Assembly (NCBI RefSeq): GCF_036346295.1
Contig: NZ_CP107819.1
Coordinates: 4,154,001 to 4,218,000 of the forward strand
DNA length: 64,000 nt
Source: Streptomyces sp. NBC_00536
Lineage (GTDB): Bacteria > Actinomycetota > Actinomycetes > Streptomycetales > Streptomycetaceae
Direction of reading: 5' to 3'
The position numbers and the translations under genes are program-made. Shown piece by piece: positions 57,549-64,000 of this stretch. Every line of letters starts with the position of its first letter. The stretch's first letter is position 1. The notes below the pieces were generated by a model. That model did no database searches, had not been told where the DNA came from, and saw nothing but the letters and a program-made list of their open reading frames with translations.

Positions 57549-58736
57549 ATGGACGCTCCGCCCACCAGATCGGCCAGATGGGGAACCGACGGGATACCCT
57601 CCGGGGGCGCCGCGACCGAGCCGTCCCCCGATGCCGTGCTCATCCGCAAGACCCTCGCCGAGGTCGGTCCTGTGGCCGATAAGGTCACCTCGTACTTCTA
57701 CGCCCTGGTCTTCACGGGCCACCCGGAATTACGGTCGATGTTTCCCGCCGCAATGGACACGCAGCGGGACCGGCTGCTGAAGGCCCTGCTCACGGCCGCC
57801 GAACACATCGACGATCCACGGGTGCTCGCCCCCTACCTGCGCCGACTGGGCACCGGCCACCGCAAGTACGGCACGATGGCCGGGCACTATCCGGTCGTCG
57901 GCGAGGCCCTGATCGGGGCGCTGGCCCGGTACGCGGAGCGGGCCTGGGGACCGGAGACGGAAGCCGCCTGGGTACGGGCGTACACCGCGATGTCCCAGAT
58001 CATGATCGACGCCGCGGCGGAGGACGAACTGAAGTCGCCCGCGTCGTGGCAGGCCGAGGTGGTCTCGCACGATCTGCGCACCCCGGACATCGCCGTACTG
58101 ACGGTCCGTCCCGATCAGCCCTACGCCTTCCTCGCGGGCCAGTACACGAGCCTGGAGACCCCGTGGTGGCCAAGGGTGTGGCGGCACTACTCCTTCGCCT
58201 CGGCGCCACGCTCCGACGGGCTGCTCTCCTTCCACGTCAAGGCCGTCCCCGCGGGATGGGTCTCCAACGCGCTGGTGCGGCACGCCCGCCCGGGCGATGT
58301 GCTGCGACTGGGGCCGCCGGCGGGTTCGATGGTGGTCGACCACAGCACCGACAACGGGATGCTGTGCCTGGGCGGCGGGACGGGCATCGCCCCGATCAAG
58401 GCATTGATCGAGGACGTCGCGGGGCACGGCGAGCGCCGCCCGATGGAGGTCTTCTTCGGGGCGCGCAGCGACGACGACCTCTATGACAAGGACACCCTGC
58501 TCGGTCTGCAGCGCTCGCACCCGTGGCTGTCGGTGCGGCCCGTGGTGTGCGACGGCTTGGCCGGGCAGCTGCCGGAGGCGGCCGGTGAGCACGGCCCGTG
58601 GAACTCGTACGACGCGTTCATCTCGGGTCCGCCGGGGATGATCCGCAGTGGTGTGGACGCCCTCAAGCGGATCGGGATCCCGGGGGACCGGATCCGGTAC
58701 GACGCCGTCGAGGAGCTGGTGGGGGCCTCCGGCTGA
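57549..58736 (+). CDS. hmp: Flavohaemoglobin (nitric oxide dioxygenase)
   Basis: 395 residues from ATG at 57549 (GAGG upstream; ATG at 57528 is the alternative). N-terminal globin (about 20-160) with TSYFYALVFTGHPELRSMFPAAMD and proximal-helix RRLGTGHRKYGTMAGHYPVVGEAL. The C-terminal ferredoxin reductase has FAD site RHYSFAS and GQYTSL, and NAD site CLGGGTGIAPIKALIE. Oxidises NO to nitrate. Ends 28 bp before the convergent Nudix gene. Confidence 0.93.
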   Translation: MDAPPTRSARWGTDGIPSGGAATEPSPDAVLIRKTLAEVGPVADKVTSYFYALVFTGHPELRSMFPAAMDTQRDRLLKALLTAAEHIDDPRVLAPYLRRLGTGHRKYGTMAGHYPVVGEALIGALARYAERAWGPETEAAWVRAYTAMSQIMIDAAAEDELKSPASWQAEVVSHDLRTPDIAVLTVRPDQPYAFLAGQYTSLETPWWPRVWRHYSFASAPRSDGLLSFHVKAVPAGWVSNALVRHARPGDVLRLGPPAGSMVVDHSTDNGMLCLGGGTGIAPIKALIEDVAGHGERRPMEVFFGARSDDDLYDKDTLLGLQRSHPWLSVRPVVCDGLAGQLPEAAGEHGPWNSYDAFISGPPGMIRSGVDALKRIGIPGDRIRYDAVEELVGASG

Positions 58737-58764
58737 GCAGCCGCAGGCCACCACCTGGCCCGGC

Positions 58765-59244
58765 TCAGCCCAGGTCGGGCGCGTGCATGGCGCGGACGCC
58801 CTCGATGTTGCCGTCGAGGTAGTGCCGCAGGGACAGCGGGACGAGATGGACGGCGGCGATGCCGACGCGGCTGAACGGCACCCTCACGATCTCGTACTCG
58901 CCTTCGGGCTGGTCGATCTCGGGGCCGTGGCGCAGGCTGGTGTCCATCGATTCGAGGTGGCAGACGAAGAAGTGCTGCACCTTGACGCCGGTCACGCCGG
59001 CCTCCGCGATGTGCTCGACGGTGTCGACGAAACAGGGCACCACATCAGTGATCTTGGCTCCGAGCTCCTCGTGGACTTCTCGGTGCAGGGCGTCGACGAC
59101 GGTGGCGTCCGTGGACTCCACTCCGCCGCCGGGGGTGAGCCAGTACGGATCGACGCCGGGCCTGGTGCGTTTGATCAGGATCAGATCGTCACCGTCGAGC
59201 AGGATCGCGCGGGCGGTGCGTTTGACCACAGGACGTTCGGTCAT
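58765..59244 (-). CDS. Nudix hydrolase
   Basis: 159 residues. Nudix box GGGVESTDATVVDALHREVHEELGA keeps the catalytic REVxEELG half but has Ala where the first Glu is usual. Hydrolyses a nucleoside-diphosphate-linked substrate (unknown). MTERPVVKRTARAILLDGD opening. Confidence 0.9.
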   Translation of the reverse strand: MTERPVVKRTARAILLDGDDLILIKRTRPGVDPYWLTPGGGVESTDATVVDALHREVHEELGAKITDVVPCFVDTVEHIAEAGVTGVKVQHFFVCHLESMDTSLRHGPEIDQPEGEYEIVRVPFSRVGIAAVHLVPLSLRHYLDGNIEGVRAMHAPDLG

Positions 59245-59297
59245 GGATGAAGCGTGGCCCAGGACTCCGCTTCTGAAACGCGACACCGCGAATCGGG

Positions 59298-59910
59298 TCA
59301 CCATTGCGCGGCGGCGCGCAGCAGGTGGTCGTGGGCCCGTGCGAGATGGGGAAGGGCGAGACTGCCCGCGCGCACCACCAGGAACCAGGTGCGCAGGGGA
59401 GGTACGGCGGGCTCCAGGAGGGCCACGACCCGGCCGCTGTCGAGGGCGTCCTGGCACAGGTAGCGGGGCAGTACGGCGAGGCCGCCGCCCGCGCCCACGC
59501 ATTCCAGGACCGCCCGCAGGTCGGGAACGACGACGGTGGCCGCGGCCGGGGGAAAGGTGTCGAAGACGGCCGCCCAGTAGCGCGTGATCAGGGGCAGGGA
59601 TTCGTGGACCTCGACGAGCGGGATCCCGTCCATGGCGGCGGGGCCCTTGGCGCGGAGCAGTTCGGGGTCGACCAGCGCGGCCCAGTAGGGCGCGGCGACC
59701 AGCACGTGCTCCTCGTCGCACAGGGCGGTCGCGGTGAACATCCCGCCCCGGGGGCGGGCGGTGGTGACCACGAGGTCGAACTGGCAGGCGGCGAGCCCTT
59801 CCAGGCCGTGCCCGGCACCGGTCGGCGGGGAAGTGCGCAGGCTCTGCGGCCCGGGTGAACGAGCCCGCCCGGTGCACGGCGACGAAGGTGCGCAGCAGCG
59901 CCAGGTCCAT
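59298..59910 (-). pseudogene. Decayed LysR-family regulator (internal deletion and frame shift)
   Basis: The start MDLALLRTFVAVHRAGSFTRAA (from 59910) is a normal LTTR N-terminus, but the frame then runs out of family sequence at about 59844. The C-terminal effector domain resumes in another frame (LEGLAACQFDLVVTTARP ... HDHLLRAAAQW). Roughly 95-100 residues, including most of the winged helix, are missing compared with a 300-residue LTTR. No intact LTTR target gene is divergent from it; only a promoter-like AT-rich stretch is left at 59935-59990. Confidence 0.82.
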
Positions 59911-60045
59911 GGCCGCCCCTCTCGGTGAGGCCATCCACTATAAATATGTCGATAGCTGCCTGTCGCTACCGTGATTGGACACTGACGGAGGGTCAATTAG
60001 CCTTGCCCGCGTGGTTCTTCACGTGGTTCTTCACGCGGAACCCGG

Positions 60046-60082
60046 GGCGGTCCGAGCCACCAGGGGGGAGGCTCGGACCGCC
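60046..60082 (-). terminator. Terminator of the PLP-enzyme gene
   Basis: Perfect 13-bp stem (GGCGGTCCGAGCC with GGCTCGGACCGCC) with an 11-nt loop, 14 bp past the stop of the gene at 60097. Confidence 0.88.
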
Positions 60083-60096
60083 TGTGCGCGAGGCGG

Positions 60097-61242
60097 TCAG
60101 GCCCCGGAGCCCGCGTGATCAAGGGCTCGCAGGACATCCGCGACGAGGTCCGCGGTGTCCTCGGCTCCGGCGGAGAACCGGATGAATCCGTCCGGCACGG
60201 CGTCGCCGCCCCACCGGCCGCGCCGCTCGGCCGTCGAGCGGACGCCGCCGAAACTCGTGGCGTCCTCCACCAGATGGAGAGCGCTCATGAAGCGTTCGGC
60301 GTGGGCCCGGTCGGGCAGGGTGAAGGAGACCACCGAGCCGTGGCCCGACATCTGCCGGGTCGCCGTCTGGTGGGAGGGATCGGTGGGCAGTCCCGGATAG
60401 CGCAGGGCGGTGACGTCGGCGCGGTCCGCCAGTGCTTCGGCGACCGCCAGGGCGTTGTCCCACTGCCGGTGGGTGCGCAGTTGCAGGGTCGCCAGGGAGC
60501 GGTGGGCCAGCCAGGCCTCCATGGGGCCCGGGATCGCGCCGACGACCTTGCGCCACTGGCGTACCCGGGCGGCGAGTTCCGGGTCGCGGCAGCTGACGTA
60601 TCCGAGGAGTACGTCGCCGTGACCGGTGAGGCCCTTGGTGCCGCTGGCGACCGAGAAGTCCGCGCCGAGTGCCAGCGGGCGCTGCCCGAGGGGGGTGGCG
60701 AGGGTGTTGTCCACGGCGACCAGGGTGCCGCCCGCGTGGGCCGCCTCGGCCAGCCGTCGTACGTCGCAGACGTCGAGCCCCGGGTTGGACGGGGTCTCGA
60801 TCCAGAGCAGCCTGGCGCCCTCGATCACCGCGAGCTGGGCTTCCCCGGCGGTCGGGGCGGTGCGCACGTGGACCCCGTACGCCTCCAGCTGGGCGCGGAC
60901 GAGCGGCAGGGCCTGGTACCCGTCGTCCGGCAGGACGACGGTGTCCCCGGCACGGGCCTGGGAGAGCAGGACGGCGGAGACCGCCGCCATGCCGGAGGCG
61001 AAGACGACCGTCTCGACTTCCTCCCCCGGGGCTTCGAGTTCCCCGATGGCCCGTTCGAGCAGGGTCCAGGTGGGGTTGGTGTCGCGGCCGTAGGTGTACG
61101 GTCCCTCGACGTCGCCGGGCAGGTGGAAGTGGGCGGCGAAGACCGGCCCCGGCATGGTCGGTTCGTTCTTGACGGGATCGGGCAGTCCGGCGCGTACGGC
61201 CCGGGTGCCGTCGCCGAGACGTGCGCGGTCGTGGGGGTTCAC
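60097..61242 (-). CDS. Cystathionine gamma-lyase/synthase-type PLP enzyme
   Basis: 381 residues from GTG in a GTGA overlap with ptpA. Cys/Met metabolism PLP family: TYGRDTNPTWTLLERAIGELE, FASGMAAVSAVLLSQARAGD, PLP contact Asp in LVAVDNTLATP and Schiff-base Lys in SVASGTKGLTGHGD (near residue 200). Acts in trans-sulfuration, as lyase or synthase; the two cannot be split on sequence alone. The coupling to ptpA is conserved in Streptomyces as I recall. Confidence 0.9.
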   Translation of the reverse strand: MNPHDRARLGDGTRAVRAGLPDPVKNEPTMPGPVFAAHFHLPGDVEGPYTYGRDTNPTWTLLERAIGELEAPGEEVETVVFASGMAAVSAVLLSQARAGDTVVLPDDGYQALPLVRAQLEAYGVHVRTAPTAGEAQLAVIEGARLLWIETPSNPGLDVCDVRRLAEAAHAGGTLVAVDNTLATPLGQRPLALGADFSVASGTKGLTGHGDVLLGYVSCRDPELAARVRQWRKVVGAIPGPMEAWLAHRSLATLQLRTHRQWDNALAVAEALADRADVTALRYPGLPTDPSHQTATRQMSGHGSVVSFTLPDRAHAERFMSALHLVEDATSFGGVRSTAERRGRWGGDAVPDGFIRFSAGAEDTADLVADVLRALDHAGSGA

Positions 61243-61730
61243 GGGGTGTGCTCCTTCAGCGCGGTACGGACGGCCGCCAGCAGGCCGGGTCCGGCCGCCT
61301 CGACCAGTTCAAGGCACTCCTCGAACCCGGCGGGGGAGCCGTAGTACGGATCCGGTACGTCCAGGTCGAGGCCGTCGGCGGCCGGGTCGTACGACCGCAG
61401 CAGCCGGACCTTGGCGGCGTCTTCGGGAGTCGGGGCCATCCTGCGCAGGTCACGCAGGTGGCCGGCGTCGAGTGCGATGACGAGGTCAAGGCGGCCGAAC
61501 CACGAGGGGTGGAACCGCCGGGCCCGGTGGCCGTGTCCGTATCCGGCGACCGCCAGCACGGAGACGGTGCGCGGGTCGGCGCCGTCGCCCTCGTGCCACC
61601 CCCCGGTGCCGGCGCTGTCGACCTCGACCAGGCCGCTCAGTCCGGCCTCGGCGACCTGGGCGCGGAAGACGGCCTCGGCCATGGGCGAGCGGCAGATGTT
61701 GCCGGTGCAGACGAAGCACACGCGGTACAC
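61239..61730 (-). CDS. ptpA: Low-molecular-weight protein tyrosine phosphatase PtpA
   Basis: 163 residues from GTG. The P-loop CTGNICRSP (CX5R) starts at residue 8, and the general-acid DPY sits in VPDPYYGS near the C-terminus. PtpA dephosphorylates tyrosine phosphoproteins; in S. coelicolor PtpA influences antibiotic production. Overlaps the downstream PLP-enzyme gene. Confidence 0.94.
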   Translation of the reverse strand: MYRVCFVCTGNICRSPMAEAVFRAQVAEAGLSGLVEVDSAGTGGWHEGDGADPRTVSVLAVAGYGHGHRARRFHPSWFGRLDLVIALDAGHLRDLRRMAPTPEDAAKVRLLRSYDPAADGLDLDVPDPYYGSPAGFEECLELVEAAGPGLLAAVRTALKEHTP

Positions 61731-61737
61731 GGGCGGC

Positions 61738-62118
61738 TCAGTTCTTGTCGGGCAGGACCATGTTCACGGCCCAGGAGACGATGGAGATGATCAGGCCGCC
61801 GACCACGGCCGTCCAGAAGCCCTCGACGTGGAAGCTGAGGTCCAGCTTGCCGGCCAGCCAGGACGTCAGGAGCAGCATCAGGGCGTTCACGACCAGGGTG
61901 AACAGGCCGAGGGTGAGGATGAACAGGGGCAGCGAGAACAGCTTCACCACGGGCTTGACGATGGAGTTGACCAGGCCGAACACCAGGGCGACCAGGATCA
62001 GGGTGAGGGCCCGGTGACCCATGCTGCTGCCGTCGTTGAGCGTGATGTCCGCGATCAGCCAGATCGCCACGGCCAGGGCCGCCGCGTTGGCGAGCGTCTT
62101 GACTACGAAATTCGTCAT
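61738..62118 (-). CDS. Phage-holin-like (4-TMS) membrane protein
   Basis: 126 residues made of four membrane helices with an Asp/Gly-rich loop (IADITLNDGSSM). Belongs to the family named from mycobacterial phage holins but is a chromosomal core gene; not evidence of a prophage. 7 bp upstream of ptpA, same operon. Confidence 0.88.
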   Translation of the reverse strand: MTNFVVKTLANAAALAVAIWLIADITLNDGSSMGHRALTLILVALVFGLVNSIVKPVVKLFSLPLFILTLGLFTLVVNALMLLLTSWLAGKLDLSFHVEGFWTAVVGGLIISIVSWAVNMVLPDKN

Positions 62119-62207
62119 GTGTCTGATCGTTGCAGAGAAGATCCGGCTGGCACATCAGCACGACAGCGGATGCCAGGGCATGAAAGAGCACAAGGGGCGT
62201 AAGAACG

Positions 62208-62525
62208 ATGAAGGCATTCCGGCTGGACGAACTGGAGGCCGAGCGATTGGCCAACGACGGGGCCTATCTCCAGTTCCTGCGCGAACGGAATATGTCGGTC
62301 GGGCTGTACGCGCTGGACGCCGGACAGAGCGACCCCCAGCAGCCGCATGCGCAGGACGAGGTCTATTTCGTCGTCAGCGGGCGGGCGTCGATCACCGTCG
62401 GGGAGGAAACGACGACGGTCGCGCGCGGCGGTGTGGTCTATGTCCCGGCGGGAGTGCCGCACCGCTTCCACCACATCACCGAGGACCTGAAGGTGCTCGT
62501 CGTCTTCTCGCCGCCGGAGGGCTGA
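62208..62525 (+). CDS. Cupin-domain protein
   Basis: 105 residues. A single cupin barrel with PHAQDEVYFVVSGRASITVG and the second motif GGVVYVPAGVPHRFHHI carrying metal-binding histidines. Enzyme or small-molecule binder; no specific substrate. Confidence 0.88.
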   Translation: MKAFRLDELEAERLANDGAYLQFLRERNMSVGLYALDAGQSDPQQPHAQDEVYFVVSGRASITVGEETTTVARGGVVYVPAGVPHRFHHITEDLKVLVVFSPPEG

Positions 62526-62688
62526 CCGGCCCCGGGGCCCGCGGGACCCCTGACTCCCCGGGGCCCGGGCGGCCCGGAGCCCCTAGGGGGTGGGTCAGGG
62601 GACTCCAAGGGATCCGGCGCCCCCATTCCGTTTCGCCGCCTCCTAGCATCGGAGTCAGGAAGTAACGGACCAGGAAGAGGTTGAGGAC

Positions 62689-62916
62689 ATGGACGGCATC
62701 CGGGAGACATTCGCAGGTATGCCTTGGTGGGTTAAGTGGGTCGCGGTTCCGCTGCTGGCGCTGTTCGTCTTCGGCGGCGCGCTCGCGAGCATCCTCGGCG
62801 CCATCATCGGCCTGATCTTCAAGGTGCTGCTCTTCGCCGGTCTCGTCGGCGGTCTCATCTTCGTCGTGAAGAAGTTCACCGGCGGCGGTTCGAAGTCCTC
62901 GTCCAGCGATTGGTAG
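62689..62916 (+). CDS. DUF5326 family small membrane protein
   Basis: 75 residues, MDGIRETFAGMPWWVKWVAVPLLALFVFGG with one long or two short membrane helices and a C-terminal GGGSKSSSSDW tail. Streptomyces-specific family of unknown function placed between cupin and ssgR as in S. coelicolor. Confidence 0.87.
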   Translation: MDGIRETFAGMPWWVKWVAVPLLALFVFGGALASILGAIIGLIFKVLLFAGLVGGLIFVVKKFTGGGSKSSSSDW

Positions 62917-63161
62917 AAGCCGGTTCCGTGGCGGATTAACCCAGGCGGGGGACGTGAGGCGGGAAACCGCGCAGGGGCCGGGAACCGGTGGATAGGGTGG
63001 CAATCTGTGCCGTTCCCGGGGCATCGAAGCCGGTAATCCGCTCTGACCCGCGGTGATCTCAAGCAACAGCCGAGCACGACCCCCAGGAGGCGCGGACACG
63101 CGGGGGCGGCCCCCGCAGGTGGGCCACCCCCGAGGCCCGCCGCCACGCCTGGGGGTGAGCT

Positions 63162-63935
63162 TTGTCATCGGTTCACAATGCTGCCGGTGTGCCGACTCTG
63201 ATCGGCTCCGTGCAAAGGGCCCTGAGACTGCTCGAAGCGGTGGGTTCCCATAGCGAGGGAGCTCCGGCGAAACAGCTGGCGCGCGAAGCCGGGCTCCCGC
63301 TCCCCACCGCGTACCACCTGCTGCGGACCCTGACCCACGAGGGCTATCTGCGCCGTGAGAGCGGGGTCTTCGTCCTCGGTGACGCCGTCGACCGGCTGGC
63401 CGGTCGCGGGCTTGAGCAGAAACGTCGCACCATGATCCTCGACTCGCTCGCGCACTTCCGCGAGGCGGTCGGGGCCCCCGTCTACTTCGCGGTCTACCGC
63501 GAGGGTGAGATCGAGGTCGTGGGTGTCTCGGACACCCCGGCCGGCCGGGCCGTCGAGGAGTGGGCCGCTTTCCGGGAGACCGGCCATGCGCACGCCATCG
63601 GGCAGTGCCTGCTGGGCCAGCTCGACGAGAAGGCGCGCAAGGACCACTACGACCGCCATCCGGTCCAGCCCGTCACCCCGTACACGGTTTCGGACATGCA
63701 CGCTCTGGAGCAGCGGATCGGCGCGCTCGGCAGGATGCAGCCGGTTACAGAGCGTCAGGAATATTCCCTCGGCACGGTGTGTGCCGCCATCCCGATCACG
63801 GCCGGAGATGCCGCCGCGACCATGGCCATTTCGCTTCCGCTGCACTTGGAAGACCGATTGCCCTATGCGGTCGAACGGCTACGGAGTGAAGTAGGCGCGC
63901 TGTTGAGCTCCCTCTCGTTCTCTATCAGTATCTGA
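63162..63935 (+). CDS. ssgR: IclR-family sporulation regulator SsgR
   Basis: 257 residues from TTG at 63162 (a GTG at 63189 is the alternative start). IclR winged helix (PTLIGSVQRALRLLEAVGSHSEGAPAKQLAREAGLPLPTAYHLLRTL) and effector domain. Position after ptpA, holin-like and DUF5326 genes matches S. coelicolor ssgR, the activator of the neighbouring sporulation gene ssgA, expected just beyond the window end. Identification rests on synteny and family. Confidence 0.82.
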   Translation: MSSVHNAAGVPTLIGSVQRALRLLEAVGSHSEGAPAKQLAREAGLPLPTAYHLLRTLTHEGYLRRESGVFVLGDAVDRLAGRGLEQKRRTMILDSLAHFREAVGAPVYFAVYREGEIEVVGVSDTPAGRAVEEWAAFRETGHAHAIGQCLLGQLDEKARKDHYDRHPVQPVTPYTVSDMHALEQRIGALGRMQPVTERQEYSLGTVCAAIPITAGDAAATMAISLPLHLEDRLPYAVERLRSEVGALLSSLSFSISI

Positions 63936-64000
63936 AAACTCACTCCTTGTGATCTGCAAGCGCTTACACCACTCTTGTCAAGAGGGCCTTGGGGGACCAT
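63936..64000. promoter_or_regulatory. Start of the ssgR-ssgA intergenic region
   Basis: 65 bp at the window end; a palindrome CTCTTG-T-CAAGAG lies at 63972-63984 and may be an operator for ssgA. The ssgA coding sequence itself is outside the window. Confidence 0.5.

Noticed and set aside
61738..62118. Phage holin-like protein as sign of a prophage
   Set aside because: It is a lone core-genome membrane gene in a ptpA operon; no other phage gene is nearby.

Overview
This 64-kb window is the chromosomal replication-origin region of a Streptomyces (or very close relative). The sequence is very GC-rich and many genes start with GTG. A dnaA-dnaN intergenic region full of TTGTCCACA-type DnaA boxes, a parAB locus and fourteen perfect GTTTCACGTGAAAC ParB sites mark the origin. 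The gene order is the classic actinobacterial oriC backbone. DnaA has the long proline/glutamine/glycine-rich domain II typical of Streptomyces, and the right edge carries ptpA and an ssgR-like sporulation regulator, as recalled from the S. coelicolor map. Nearly everything here is core genome; there is no IS element, prophage, CRISPR array or biosynthetic cluster.

Left part (1-6.5 kb): the end of an MFS exporter, two parS sites inside a perfect hairpin, a class F sortase overlapped by a secreted Ig-like protein, tRNA-Ala(UGC), an HTH regulator, a membrane-anchored Ser/Thr kinase, a secreted C-terminally anchored protein, a small DLW-39 protein and tRNA-Ile(GAU). Replication block to the left of the origin (6.6-17 kb, minus strand): DUF3566 membrane protein, gyrA, gyrB, dciA, recF, gnd, dnaN. 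oriC occupies about 16.30-17.14 kb, followed by dnaA on the minus strand.

Right of the origin the plus-strand rpmH-rnpA-yidD-yidC-khpB-rsmG run (RNA processing and membrane insertion) leads into parA-parB (segregation). A GNAT gene follows. Then come minus-strand trxA/trxB, with an exact SigR-type promoter, and the envelope block anti-sigma/sigM/pseudokinase/murJ/DUF6049, which in Mycobacterium lies in the same place but with the pseudokinase fused to MurJ. Next are the divergent CCA-adding enzyme, an MFS exporter, an ino1-padR operon with a palindromic PadR-type operator, a bifunctional PBP, a GT87 membrane glycosyltransferase, an alanine-racemase-fold protein, FemX and a small membrane protein.

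The rpsF-ssb-rpsR-rplI operon (47.5-49.2 kb) has a structured leader and ends in three tandem parS sites. A MATE exporter and dnaB follow, with a DnaA-box cluster upstream of dnaB. The last 11 kb is more variable housekeeping or accessory DNA: serine hydrolase, HTH_42 protein, two acetyltransferase genes, a second parS triplet, HAD phosphatase, flavohaemoglobin, Nudix, a decayed LysR gene, a Cys/Met-type PLP enzyme, ptpA, a holin-like membrane protein, cupin, DUF5326 and ssgR.

No wholly new system is evident. The points most worth checking are the racemase-like protein that seems to lack the usual catalytic tyrosine beside FemX, the rpsF leader hairpin, the DnaA-box clusters at dnaB and parA, and parS sites written into protein-coding DNA and hairpins.
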